Source: Archegozetes longisetosus
Lineage: Eukaryota; Arthropoda; Arachnida; Sarcoptiformes; Trhypochthoniidae
DNA length: 64,000 nt
Assembly (NCBI GenBank): GCA_018873245.2
Contig: JAEMBT020000009.1
Span: forward strand, 10,249,288-10,313,287
Direction: 5' to 3'
Below, piece after piece: positions 45,075 through 58,331 of the stretch (within the stretch, counting starts at the first letter, position 1; each line of letters begins with the position of its first letter). Below the pieces are notes generated by a model. It ran no database searches. It worked only from the letters and a program-made list of their open reading frames with translations, and was not told where the DNA came from. A program made the position numbers and the translations under genes.

Positions 45075-47235
45075 CTTTTTACGCTATTATTAGGCGAAGC
45101 TGGATTAGGCTATGTTAGATTAGGATTTTGCTAGGCTCGATTAGACTAGATTAAGCTTAAGCTTATATTAGCTAACAATTAGCTCTTATAAACTCCATAT
45201 ATTAATTTATTTTATACTATTTTACACCTGTTGTCATCTTTGTGAGAATCACTAACTCAAATGAACTGTGAATGAAGTAAAGTAATTGAGGCAAATCATT
45301 GTTGCTCTTATCTTATCTTTATTTTATTCGTCATTATAAGGCTAAGAAAAATAAGTTTCAATGTTTGACTTACAAGACATGCGATGTAATTTTACAATGA
45401 AGTACATAGCAAGAGATTTTTAAGTTAGCTACTACTTATAAGTGCTTTTCCAAATATGCCATTACGTAACATACCTATTTACTCAATGCAATAACTTTCA
45501 TACATCCTTTAAATAAAGACAAATATTTCAGCAAATACAAGTTCCATTTATGATAATCTTTTATTAAATCCCTTTTCTAATTACATTTCTCTATAACTAG
45601 GATTGGCTACAACTTATGTATATGTTTCAAAATAGTTTCAGTTATTCGTGAAATCAATAAAATTAAGAGATTTTCTCAATTAGAAATTCACTGACTAGAC
45701 GTAACTGAGAGTATGTTGTAGTGTGAAAAGTACTATATATGTGTTATTCTCAGTAATCTTATATAAACCACTTGTCTATCGTGAGACTTTGGGTTCACAT
45801 ATATATCCGGCCACAACTTATTATTAGTTTATATTTTATCACCTGTTTCGAGGTAAAAGATATTAGCTTTATTAGTTAATCTTAGTTTACCTTACTAGTG
45901 ATCAGCATATTTTAACAGGACTTCCATAGATTCGACTTTTGAACTAATTTAGAAATATGCTACACTTCGGGATATTAAGTGATGAACAGTCACTAGATAA
46001 ATATCCCGTTACCACGTCATTCTACCTGCCACGAGCGTTATTTTAAACTTAATTTTAGTTATGACTTTTTTATCTAAATGGTTAAGAATTGAATTTCATA
46101 TCGTATGATATTTTATTGAAAGATAGAAATGTTGGCGTGAGAATGCATCATTTTAGTTTCATCGGGTATACTAATTCTACCGAAATACGGATTAAAAAAG
46201 TATGACGAGATTTCACCTGCCAATGTTCCATGTACAATTAGATATATCCAACTTGAACATCCAGATAAATGGTTCAAAATTAAAAATAAGCTTAAATATT
46301 CTATTGATTTATTTAGTCTGTCTTTTGAACAACTTAACTGCGTGTTAGATAGGTTAGACCGTAGTTAGAGGTGTCAATTTGGGAAGTGCAGTGCAATGTG
46401 CGCAAATGGAAGAATTTTATTGCTTACATTGAAATTCATTCAAATAAAACTAATTTATCATTTTGGAGTATATTCAATTCATAAAATGTTTGATGTGTTG
46501 TCAGACTCCTTACTAAACCGCCGACAAAGCAAATACGTCTTAATCGTTTGCGAAAATATCTTGTTTTATAATGTTTTCTTTTGATATGCTTGTGATTTAA
46601 AGCTTCTATCATTCCTACCAACTGATTAAATAACATAAAAATCTAGGAAAATATCGATATCTAAAAACTAAAATATGAGAAAATTTGACTATTTTTCTCC
46701 AAGATATAACCAAAGATTTAAGTGAAAAGTAATAAAAATGAGAAAAAGTCTAAAAAAAGAATAATTACAAAAGATACATACTAAATATGAAGTAAGTAGA
46801 TCTCTGGGGAGGCATAAGTACTTATATTTACGTTATCAATAGAATGGCATTTTTTGTATAGTTGCCAACATTGGTGCTGACACTAATTGTCATTTAATTG
46901 CTCTTCAACTGTTTTATTATTATTACTCTAAATGATTGAGCCTCAAATCGCATGGCTTCTAGCATAACAATAAAGATTAAATTAATGCATTGTCGACGAT
47001 ATGCACAATACTGTCGGCTTTTTATTAAAAGAGTAAAATTGTTTTCTAAAATCGCTCTCCAACTCTTATGTCTAGAATAGATGTTAACAGCAATTGACTT
47101 TTGGATTATTGATAAACATAATTTTTTTGCTAACTAAAAGTCAACACTTTTAACTTAAAATTCATTTAGATCATACCTAAATAATCTCAACTCTCTTTAC
47201 ATACTCTCAATTGAGCTTATATTTCATTTGAATCA
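45075..47235. other. Upstream region of the cyclase gene, no gene seen
   Basis: About 2.1 kb of A+T-rich DNA. The minus-strand promoter of the cyclase should lie in the first few hundred bases, but no clear core motif stands out. A short run of TTAGGCT/GATTAGACTA-like repeats is at 45088-45160. Open frames at 46396-46636 have no protein character. Confidence 0.4.
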
Positions 47236-47342
47236 TTCATAGATACTAATCAAGTGTTTTATTCATAGGTACTAATCAAGTGTTTTATTCATAGATACTA
47301 ATTAAGTGTTTTATTCATAGATACTAATTAAGTGTTTCATTG
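47236..47342. repeat. 26-bp minisatellite, about four copies
   Basis: The unit ATTCATAGATACTAATCAAGTGTTTT is repeated about four times with one or two changes per unit (ATAGGT in the second, AATTAAG in the last two). Confidence 0.9.
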
Positions 47343-47642
47343 AATCATATTGAGAACAACTTTCATTGTTCGGACATCACTCATTAAATACTTGCATAAC
47401 TATTCTATTTTTGAATTTTGTAGTTTAATGAAATCTTGTAAAATCTTTTCTCTTAACTGAAACAATCAAATCTAACTCTATTTAAATATTTCAAACCACT
47501 ATTTCAAGTACGACTGATCAAAAGCCTTTAAGTTTCATATTCATGATCAAGTGAGATATGGTGAACGAACTATATTTTTGAACAATTATTTGGTTCGCAG
47601 ACTGTGCACACTGTGTCCGATATAGTGAACTCCTGTTATAAT
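47343..47642. other. Intergenic, no gene seen
   Basis: A+T-rich spacer between the minisatellite and the hAT element; ends with the 8-bp target copy GTTATAAT (47635-47642). Confidence 0.4.
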
Positions 47643-48513
47643 TAGTGAAGAGCATTGGTCCGAAATCTTGAGCTTCAAGCTCGAGCTTCTATAAGCGCAG
47701 CTCAAAATTGTTGAGCTTTGAGCTGCGCTTCCATCAAATTTGGCCTGAGCTGCGCTTGTACTAAGAAGCTCGGATCCAAGCTGCGAGCTGCGCTGCTGAG
47801 CTTATGTTAAAAATTTTAAAAATGAGTAGTAATCTTTGTAACAAGTATTTATTTCAAGTTATAATGAAGTATTTGCGCAAAAATATATGAATTTTGATCG
47901 TAAAGTTTGAACAATGAATTAAAATTTCGACATCTATGTCACCTAACAATGATTGTGAGTCTTCTGATTGTATTTCACTTTCTTGTAAAGTCATGTTGGA
48001 AACAGTTTCAAACAACAATTTTCTCTTATATTGAATAACTATCAAAAATTACTTGAGATTGTCTTATTTTGAATATAAAGATATTTAATCAGTGAATAGA
48101 AATAATATTACTTTTAAGGCCTTTAAACTTTATAAATTCTTTCTTCAAATAAACAGTTACTGCACTAAATTTCAGTTTAAATTGAAATTTATTTTGAAAA
48201 CAATGATTTATAATTCAAAAATGCATCTCATCATTCAATTCGATAGATCTAATTTAATATCTATTTTCTAACATACGAGAAGCAACTCAACAATCATTGC
48301 TATTTTACAGTGAATACTGCTTTTCGCTTTATTAAGTAAGTCGGCTTCAAATGAGCTGAGCTCGAAGCTCAACAACTTGAACTTGGGCTTGAGCTTGAGC
48401 TGCGCTTCTTCATCATAGCATGAGCTTGAAGCTCGAGCTTATAAACTCGAAGAGACAGCTAAAATTGAGCTTCAAGCGCAGCTCAGCTCAAAGCTAGCTT
48501 ATGCTCTTCACTA
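47643..48513. mobile_element. Non-autonomous hAT element with AGCTT-rich subterminal repeats
   Basis: The ends TAGTGAAGAGCAT and ATGCTCTTCACTA are perfect inverted repeats, and GTTATAAT flanks both sides (47635-47642 and 48514-48521), an 8-bp hAT-type duplication. About 150 bp inside each end is packed with GAGCTTGAAGCTCGAGCTT and GAGCTGCGCTT variants, probable binding sites for a hAT transposase supplied elsewhere. The middle is A+T-rich and carries no recognisable transposase. The intact duplication points to a fairly recent insertion. Confidence 0.93.
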
Positions 48514-48521
48514 GTTATAAT

Positions 48522-49263
48522 TAATCGGGTTTCCAGTCTATTAGCATTTATTACGAGAGACGACTGTAATTTGTCTATTTTTTCTAAGTTAAGCATTCAT
48601 CTAATCATTCATTTGATCACAACACAAGACACGCATCCATCTCGAACCATTCAAGAGTCCCATTAGGTATTTTAATTGTTCATCAACCAATGATTGCCAT
48701 TTTCTGTCAACTCTCTGAATGACGAATTTCTGCTTTAATCTTCTGATCGAATACTGGATTGGATTTTATATTTAGCCAGAAAGTGCAATTTTGGCTAAAT
48801 TGTTCAAATATGTTTCATTTTATTTATTTAACAATTCAAGATTTCTTCACAATTGGTCACATATAATGTCTAACTCCTGATGGTTCTGGCTTTACAAAAC
48901 TTAATGAAAATTTTGAAATTATTCACAGAAAGATTCTAAAGAGTTTGGTAATGAGATAATTTTGAACAGTTCATATGAATGATAAGCATTCAAGTTGGTG
49001 ACTTTGATCTACAACAATATGAAGTGAAACAGTTATTGTAATTTTTACTACAATCAGTCTAAGGTTGTATTGGATCTATGATGGAGCTCATAATTTACTC
49101 TTATATGAGAGTCCAACTCAAATAGTTAGAGAATTGAACTACTATTTAGCAACACAATTAAACTATTCAAACTCAAATTCATATTATAGATTAACGAAAA
49201 TCATTTAATACAAGTCTAAAATTGATTACATCCTAACATAGTTTAAATATCAAACTCCGCGCC
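48522..49263. other. Intergenic; 3' flank of TMEM126
   Basis: No gene. A+T-rich DNA that should contain the 3' untranslated region of the minus-strand TMEM126 gene. Confidence 0.45.
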
Positions 49264-50067
49264 TCATGCAATCTGTTTCTGTTGAACTGCATTACTCTTT
49301 TCATATTCATCTTGCAAAAGAGAGATATACATGAATTGCATGGTTTCTTGTTCTCTATTAGTCAAATAATAGCCAAACAAGAAATTTGCCATAGCTGTTA
49401 ATGAAAACCCAATTTTGTTACGCCTAAAAGCTTTGAGTAAAATGTTATATAAATAATTGCGCGACGTTTTATCTGCAATATTATCAGGCACTGGATAAGT
49501 ATTAAAATAGTTAGCGAAATATACAGAAGTGATCGACGAAAGTATCATAGGATATAAGGTCGAGGTCGCGGTCTGAATGAACCCAGCGTTCAGACACTGA
49601 CACACAGAACAAGTCTCTTTCCCAATAGTGATTGGCTTAGAAATGAGGACGTGGTGGAGAACCGACCCGAAAAATAGAGGCAGAGCTAGCGCCGGAACGT
49701 AGACACTCAGTAAAGCAGTTCTTCCATCAGCCAATTTGAATGAACGTCGAAAATAGTGAGTGATGTATAAAGAACTCAAACCATTAACAAAGGACAACAT
49801 CTTCATATTGTAGACAAATGGCCAGATTTGGGACTGCGGCTTCCATTGTTCGACCAAATTGTTGAACTTGTGGAACTGATCGGCTGGGGAATCGTGAAAT
49901 TGGGGTAATTTGTCTATTACAGCTAATTGTTGTTTAGATAATTGTTGTAGTATCTCCTTTCTTGGTTCATCTAGCTTTACTTCATTGGTATAACTCTGTG
50001 ATGCTTCTCCAAGTCTTGTTCTATCGTTTTTCAAGTAATCGCTTATGTATGATAGTTTCCACTGCAT
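49264..50067 (-). CDS. TMEM126: TMEM126 family protein (mitochondrial complex I assembly)
   Basis: A single-exon gene of 267 residues. In mammals TMEM126A and TMEM126B are inner mitochondrial membrane proteins needed to build the membrane arm of complex I. The sequence has a charged N-terminus (about 60 residues longer than usual), then PQFHDSPADQFHKFNNLVEQ and four hydrophobic segments near residues 88-106, 120-140, 165-190 and 225-243. The family signature CxxCxxLNAGFIQTATSTLYP follows the second segment (CSVCQCLNAGFIQTA), equal to the C-x-x-C-x-x-x-R-x-G...YP pattern of vertebrate TMEM126. ATG at 50067 is the first in frame, preceded by a 5' region shared with ORC2. Arthropods usually have one TMEM126 gene, so A or B cannot be chosen. 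Confidence 0.8.
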   Translation of the reverse strand: MQWKLSYISDYLKNDRTRLGEASQSYTNEVKLDEPRKEILQQLSKQQLAVIDKLPQFHDSPADQFHKFNNLVEQWKPQSQIWPFVYNMKMLSFVNGLSSLYITHYFRRSFKLADGRTALLSVYVPALALPLFFGSVLHHVLISKPITIGKETCSVCQCLNAGFIQTATSTLYPMILSSITSVYFANYFNTYPVPDNIADKTSRNYLYNILLKAFRRNKIGFSLTAMANFLFGYYLTNREQETMQFMYISLLQDEYEKSNAVQQKQIA

Positions 50068-50495
50068 ATTCAGATATTCACGTTTATAACTTTAATCCTT
50101 TCTATGTTCAAGTCTATTAAATCAAAACATTGTTAAGCACGTGTTTATGTCGTATAAGGGACCATATCTTCAGTACGGAGCTCAAAATACTTTCTCATAT
50201 TTGATCCTCTTTTGTGCTAACTTTACAATAATTGTCACTAAAATTTGTTAAATATTAACAAATTGATTATTAAATCAAATAAGCATTCATTTTCTACTAA
50301 CAATTCTCAAAGTTTGACTTAATTTTTAAGTTTTAAAATTGTTTTCAAGTTATTTTTGTGAATGACATTAACTTTGAATGCGTCAGACATGTGACTGAAA
50401 AACGCGGTTTACAAACAAAACACTCTTAGATAATAAGTGAAACATTGACTTCAATCTAAAGTAAAACTACTTTAATATCAACCAAAATAATTAAT
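50068..50495. promoter_or_regulatory. Shared divergent promoter region of TMEM126 and ORC2
   Basis: The two start codons are 428 bp apart and point away from each other, so both promoters must lie here. The region is A+T-rich; no TATA box or initiator can be named with confidence. Near the ORC2 start the context is TTAATATGTCG. Confidence 0.55.
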
Positions 50496-51695
50496 ATGTC
50501 GCCCACTAAGAAAATTACACCAATTATTGTCTCGAATGATGATAAAGAAGTCAAAGTGATTGTCGATAATAGTATTAAAAAAGAAAAATTAAGAATTAGT
50601 TTAGAAAACAATCAAAATGTTGCTAAAGGTATTGATAAGTCACTAGAAGATGAAGCCATGTCTGACTCGAGTGACGCCAACCAAGAAGATATTCTCAAAA
50701 CTCATACTAAGTCTCATACAAGTGATAATTATTTTATGGCTCAATCTGTTAGAAGTAAAACATCGAAGAATACGTTGAGTCAAGTTATGGATAGTTTTGA
50801 CTTAGATCAATCACAAATTAAACAAATAATTGATGAAACATCTCAATTAATAAACTCTTATCATAATTATTTTGAGAAATGGATCAATTTGTTGAAATCT
50901 GGTTTTAATCTATTGTTATATGGGATTGGATCTAAACGCAAACTTATTCATTCCTTTGTCTCTAATTGTCTTCAATCAGAACATCATATCGTGATTCATG
51001 GCTACAAGAATGAGATGTCTGTTAGACAGATCGCTACAGTTTTAAGTCAGCCTCTCAATCAATCAATTAGTGACGAAATCAGATTAATTGATGAGCTGAA
51101 ACAAATTGATTTTGATCTTTATTTAGTTATACATTCAATAGATATGTTATGTGTAAATAATGTTAAGATTAAGTCATTCCTCTACCAATTGGTATCTAAA
51201 TGCGATCGTTTGCATATCATATCAAGTGTTGATCATATAAATAGTGGCCTTATTTGGTCCAGTAACGAATCAAATGCTTATAACTGGTTGTGGTTTAATG
51301 TCCCAACTTTTGAGTCCTACACCATTGAGAAAGCATTCAGTAGTAGTCTCTCAATCATTAGCTCTTCGTCTAAAAGTTGGACGCAATCCTTGACACTATC
51401 ATCTGTACAACATGTTTACGATTCGCTGACAAGCAATGCTCAGAAGATATTCGTTTTAATTTTGACTAATTTTATAAAGAGTGATGAATCAAATAATGGA
51501 TTTGCTTTCAGTGATTGCTATACTCTTTGTAGAGAAGAGTTTTTAGTTAATTCCGAAATGACTTTAAGAGCTCAAATCAGCGAATTTAAAGATCATAAGC
51601 TGCTCAAATTGAAGAAGGGAGCTGATGGTGGAGAAGTCATTCATGTCTGTATTGATAAAAGTGTTGCTCAAAAATTCATTGATAAACTTGAATAA
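50496..51695 (+). CDS. ORC2: Origin recognition complex subunit 2
   Basis: Subunit of the complex that marks replication origins and loads the MCM helicase. Single exon, 399 residues, shorter than human ORC2 (577) because the disordered N-terminus is reduced to about 110 residues rich in Lys, Asp and Ser. The core has YFEKWINLLKSGFNLLLYGI, then GSKRKL (degenerate Walker A, as normal for ORC2), DFDLYLVIHSIDML, HIISSVDHINSGLIW, NWLWFNVPTFESY, and the winged helix SEMTLRAQISEFKDHKLLKL ending KKGADGGEVIHV. All follow the order of the ORC2 family. ATG at 50496 follows a stop-rich region. It is divergent from TMEM126. Confidence 0.93.
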   Translation: MSPTKKITPIIVSNDDKEVKVIVDNSIKKEKLRISLENNQNVAKGIDKSLEDEAMSDSSDANQEDILKTHTKSHTSDNYFMAQSVRSKTSKNTLSQVMDSFDLDQSQIKQIIDETSQLINSYHNYFEKWINLLKSGFNLLLYGIGSKRKLIHSFVSNCLQSEHHIVIHGYKNEMSVRQIATVLSQPLNQSISDEIRLIDELKQIDFDLYLVIHSIDMLCVNNVKIKSFLYQLVSKCDRLHIISSVDHINSGLIWSSNESNAYNWLWFNVPTFESYTIEKAFSSSLSIISSSSKSWTQSLTLSSVQHVYDSLTSNAQKIFVLILTNFIKSDESNNGFAFSDCYTLCREEFLVNSEMTLRAQISEFKDHKLLKLKKGADGGEVIHVCIDKSVAQKFIDKLE

Positions 51696-52970
51696 CTTTT
51701 TGTAATCATTTATATGTTCATCAAATAAATTGTTTTAATAATTATTTATGCTTAGTATGAGATTAAAGTTGTTTCGAAATTGGACTTCAAAGTTAAAACT
51801 ATGTAACCTTTTCCAGTTATAAATATATTTCATCTGTTATAAGATTGAATAGTAGTGTTTAACTTAAGTTTCAATGAAAGCCATTCATCCCCGATTTGAT
51901 ACAAGTTTGCTATCAAATTATAGGCTAACTTAATGTTCATGCCCTTATAATAGATTCGATTCTTAAGAATATATAAGCCAATCGTGTATTTCTTGAGAGT
52001 GAAAGTTTCGATCCAAGGTTTAGATGATTTTACAGTAAAATCTATCAAATTTCAACTATCAATTAAGTGGTTTTAAGAAGTAATATAAAAATGCTTTAGA
52101 AAAACGTGGCTTAATTGATGTTGACTTGCCAAAAGCGCTTAACTGCAAGTCAAAGTTAGATAGGTTTTACTGTATTTGTAAAGCTATTTTTATCCTTTTA
52201 TAAGCATAAACAAATGCTTTCTCATAGCAATCAGTGTCGAAATTTTGTGTTTATCTGTGAAAAGGGTAAAAATGTACACGTTATGAGTGCCCTTTAGTAC
52301 AACTCTAGTATAGATCTGAATGTTTGAGATCGGTTTTTGAGCAACTTTATGGATGAAATGCTGTTTTTTCTAATAGGCTATTCATAGCACTAACAAATCG
52401 ATAGAATTTAGATGTCTGTCTATTAGTATAATATTACTGTTTAATATCTAACCTATGAAACATTGAGCTGAGTTAACATAATAAGTTACAAAGTGATAGA
52501 AAATCACGTTTAGTTACTCGACATTTGATTTCGTTTATAGTGATTTATTAAACAGTTAAACAAATGTATATATAAACTAAATTATTGTGTCATTTGTATC
52601 AGCTATAAAAAAAGTTGTTATATACTAGATATGAAGTTGAACTAAAACAAAATTGATGGTTTTGAACTAAAACAAAATTTGATGGTTTTGAACTGAAACA
52701 AATGTTTTAAAAACCTGTCAAACCTGTATGAAAAGTAAGTAAATGTAGTTTTAGTTTTAATTCAAGTTCATGGTTATTACTATCACTATTACTTTCACTT
52801 TTAGGTTGAAATAAACATTTTTTATTTAGTGCTATTCTCATTTGATCCTTTCTCAAGATCCTATCAGTTCTGAACATCAGTTCTGAACATCAAATCAATT
52901 CTGAACATCAAATCAGTTCTCGTCAAATCACTTCGTTTTTCATATCTCTTCAGTTTTAATCTCAATAGTT
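51696..52970. other. Spacer between ORC2 and GALE with small tandem repeats and a MITE relic
   Basis: A possible ORC2 polyadenylation signal AATAAA is at 51725-51730. A half member of the CAGTAAAACCTATCTAAC hairpin family ends at 52173 (right arm AAGTCAAAGTTAGATAGGTT TTACTG from 52147). Tandem repeats: a 25-bp unit GAACTAAAACAAAATTGATGG... at 52637-52700 and a unit around CAGTTCTGAACATCAAAT at 52864-52921, the latter directly upstream of the GALE start. Confidence 0.6.
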
Positions 52971-54243
52971 ATGAATCGGTTAGTATTAGTCACCGGTGGT
53001 GGTGGTTATATCGGCTCTCATTGCTGTCTTGAGCTGCTTAAGAGTGGTTACGATGTAATAGCTGTTGATAATTGTTGTAATGCTATCTCAAATGATGAAT
53101 GCGTTGATGGTCAAAGTTATTCAATCCCTGAGAGCCTTCGAAGAGTCGAATTGATTGTCGGCAAAAAGTTGACCAACTTTTACAAAGTGGACATCGATGA
53201 CCAGAAAGCTATGGATGAGATATTTGCCAGGTATAAGTTTGACGCTGTTATCCATTTCGCTGCTCTTAAAGCTGTTGGTGAATCGTGTCAAATACCTCTG
53301 GCTTACTATCGGAATAATGTTGGCGGAACTATCACTCTCCTCGAAATAATGAAGAAGTATGGCGTCAAAAAGTTCATATTCTCCTCTTCAGCCACAGTCT
53401 ATGGGATCCCCAGTTATCTGCCTATTGATGAACTCCATCCCACTGGCAGAAACTGCACTAATCCTTACGGCAAAACCAAGTATTTCATTGAAGAAATTCT
53501 TAAAGATCTTTGTGCTTCTGAGAAGGGCTGGTGCGTCACCTCCTTGCGTTACTTCAATCCAGTTGGCGCTCATGAATCTGGAGAGATTGGTGAAGACCCT
53601 CAGGGAGTGCCTAACAACTTGATGCCTTTTATCGCGCAAGTCGCTGTCCGCCGCAGGCCTTGGCTTAATATTTTTGGTAATGATTTCAAAACCACTGATG
53701 GAACGGGTGTCAGGGATTACATACATATAATGGATTTGGCAAAGGGTCACGTGGTGACACTTGACAAAATGCTTGAAGAGAACTGGAGTGGTTGGAATGT
53801 CTACAACTTGGGCGCTGGCAGAGGATATTCTGTGCTTGATGTAAGACCCAATTCTAAGTTGTATTTGAATTGAAACTTATTCTATCTAACAGGTCGTAGC
53901 AGCTTTTGAGGAGTCGACAGGAGTCAATATTCCTTATAAGATAACGGACAGACGTTTAGGAGATGTTGACGAACTTTGGGCTGATGTTCAGAAAGCTAAT
54001 GATAAGCTTGGGTGGAAGGCACAGTTGACACTTAAAGATATGTGCGCTCATACTTGGAAATGGCAATCGAAATATCCAATGGGTTTTCGGTCACTCGAGC
54101 ATTCGGCTGAAGAAAATGGTGTTGCCTTGAAAAATGGAAAATCGCACAATGGAGTCAATGGAGCCAATGGGGTCAATGGGGTCAGTGGTGTGAATGGGGT
54201 GAACGGAGTTGAACGCAATGGTTTGAATGGAGCTAAAGTATAA
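52971..54243 (+). CDS. GALE: UDP-glucose/UDP-galactose 4-epimerase with a repetitive tail
   Basis: Interconverts UDP-glucose and UDP-galactose (Leloir pathway) with bound NAD in the cytosol. Two exons, 52971-53840 and 53893-54243, joined by a 52-bp intron (GAT/GTAAGA ... AACAG/GTC), give 406 residues. The N-terminal Rossmann motif is TGGGGYIGSH; then CNAISNDE, FAALKAVGES, the catalytic Ser/Tyr/Lys in FSSSATVYG and NPYGKTK, RYFNPVGAHESG, and GTGVRDYIHIMDLAKGH. Exon 2 holds the end of the fold, ADVQKANDKLGWKAQLTL. Human GALE has 348 residues; the extra C-terminus is mostly a tail of about nine Asn-Gly-Val/Ala/Leu units (NGVNGANGVNGVSGVNGVNG). Without the intron the first frame would end at 53873, so the splice is needed. 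Confidence 0.95.
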
Positions 54244-55494
54244 AACTATTCTGAATGAAAAAATCTCTGCTATTAATCTGAAATCTAAATTATATACTTT
54301 TAATATGTGAAAACTAGTCTGTTATTCATTGGAATATTCAATATTCACGAAATAGTTTTTCAATTGAGTTATTATCACAATTTGATTCCTGACTTATCTG
54401 TTTAACTGTTATTTGATATTCACGTTACTTAACATTCGGTTTTATATTATTGTTCATTATTTAATCAAATTTCTTTTAAAGATTGTTAAAATGTTATTAG
54501 TTGGGAAATTATTATGTAATCAAAACTTTTAGAGCATTAAACATGTCAGTTATAAACTTTGGGTTGTTGTTGAAAACAACGATCCCATAAATCAAAGTTT
54601 TCATCATTTCAAAAATGACACTTAGCTACAAGCCTACTTACGCCAACGTTTCTATCTAACTATAATTCATGTCGTGTGACAAACATTAATCGTTTTAGAC
54701 AAAAAAGCAATTATAACTATAAATTAAGTTCAAATTAATGCCTATCACAGGTTGAATGACGTAGTTTAGCTGCTTTTACCTAGCTATGCATCATCTTAGT
54801 CTCTCCAGCTGTATAGTCAGATTCAAAAATGTGTTAAATTAATCACTAATATATCGGGTATGAACTCATTCTCAAGTTTTGTTTTGTACGGAAGGTTAAG
54901 GGAAATAATATGCAAGAACTTTTTACCCACTACAAAGATAAGAACCCCAAGTGTTGAGTTCGTTTTTACTTTGGTCTATCACTTAGAGAACTGAACTAAC
55001 AAGACAACAAAGAAATTACTAATTTAGATAACGTTTTAATATGACTTCGATTGACTTTATTATTTAGTCAAAATATGATTCAAAAGCATTCAGAGACTTT
55101 TCTCTTAGTTGAAAACTTTTTCAACTTTTTCATTGATCTTGAAAATTATCTCAATAAGCTAGTCTATATAACCGGAGTCATCTAAATTGTCAATTGTTGA
55201 AACGTTTCACAAATTCAACATCTCAACAGAACTGTTTTCCGTAGATTTAGGTTTAGTTATGGAAACTTTAGACTACTTTTCATAGACTTCGGTTCTTTAA
55301 GATCTCAGTTGCCTAATACTTAAGTCTTAATAGTGACAAACAATGGTGTGGTTTGGCCCTTCAAACACAGCTAATATATCTGTTATGGTTGAGTGGTCAT
55401 AATGTTGTCTATGAACGGTGCTCCAAGTCAAATGATAGAGGTTAGATGAGTGTCAAGTGATAAAAAGGACCCAAAATCCCAACATGGCGACGCT
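54244..55494. other. Spacer between GALE and the tRNA gene, no gene seen
   Basis: A+T-rich sequence. AATAAA-like signals for GALE are not clear; TTAATATG and similar stretches follow the stop. No coding region or striking repeat was found. The 40 bp before the tRNA include a GC-richer patch (AACATGGCGACGCT). Confidence 0.4.
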
Positions 55495-55567
55495 GCCACC
55501 ATAGCTCAGTGGTTAGAGCACTGGTCTCGTAAACCAGGGGTCGTGAGTTCGAACCTCACTGGTGGCT
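55495..55567 (+). tRNA. tRNA-Thr (anticodon CGU)
   Basis: A 73-base cloverleaf can be drawn in full: acceptor GCCACCA pairs with TGGTGGC, D stem GCTC/GAGC with the A box TAGCTCAGTGGTTAGAGC, anticodon stem CTGGT/ACCAG around loop CTCGTAA (anticodon CGT), and T stem GTGAG/CTCAC with the B box GTTCGAAC. No intron. A run of T (CTTTTTG, 55576) shortly downstream can serve as the polymerase III terminator. The anticodon reads ACG codons. Confidence 0.97.
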
Positions 55568-55955
55568 ATCTTTACTTTTTGTGGACATTTCAACCTTACT
55601 TTTATCTCTAAAAACACTTTTTTTACATTATTAAACACTTTAGAACCTAATGATCATTAATTAGCTCTGAATATTAATAAATTGATATAGTTTAGGATTT
55701 GAGTAAATGAAAGGTTGATTTATGTTGAGTTTTGATAAGAGCAAAACCCCTTCACATCTGCTATGAATAAGTGATTTAACTCTATATGAAAATGTTCGTA
55801 ATTAAACGCTAAATATCCCAATCACAAACACCTTTTATTCATATGAAAGTTTGTGACAGATAATCGCCTATTGCCTGATACAGCATTTATTTCTTATGCA
55901 ATTTGTTTGAAACACTCATCACACGTTATGTAAATATACGAGTATTTCACAGAAA
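55568..55955. other. Spacer between tRNA-Thr and ATE1
   Basis: No gene seen. It must contain the pol III terminator of the tRNA and the ATE1 promoter. Confidence 0.45.
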
Positions 55956-57994
<2,039 letters not shown>

Positions 57995-58331
57995 ATTGCT
58001 ATTCATTAAGACTTAAATTAATTTTATAGCTTGTTATAATGAATCTGAATGCTATTTTCTCAAAATATATGTCGTTTAATCTGTTTATGTAAGTTTGGTT
58101 TCAAATTAATTAATAAAATTGAAAACTATCAAACTTTTCGTTTATTTAATGTCAAAGTTTGACAAATAATTCAGAGGAGACCTAACTTTCGTGTCAGTCG
58201 TCTTACTTTGAACTGGAATGAAAAACCAGTTAACTCTGTGTATAAATCAATACTAACTTATATTGTTTATAAACACACAAATATCGCGCAAAACAACGTT
58301 TTCAAAACAAAATAGCGTTCAAAATACGAGA
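57995..58331. other. Spacer between ATE1 and CWF19L1
   Basis: About 340 bp, A+T-rich. AATAAA at 58112 may be the ATE1 polyadenylation signal. It includes an in-frame upstream ATG (58263) for the next gene, not taken as its start. Confidence 0.5.

Noticed and set aside
46396..46636. Overlapping frames of about 65 codons on both strands
   Set aside because: No conserved features and typical of chance open frames in A+T-rich DNA.
53359..53750. Alternative frames inside GALE on both strands
   Set aside because: The GALE frame explains the region with all catalytic motifs.
58263..58331. Upstream in-frame ATG giving 23 extra residues for CWF19L1
   Set aside because: The added residues have no family similarity; ISLKILVCGDVNGK directly after the second ATG is the usual start of the family.
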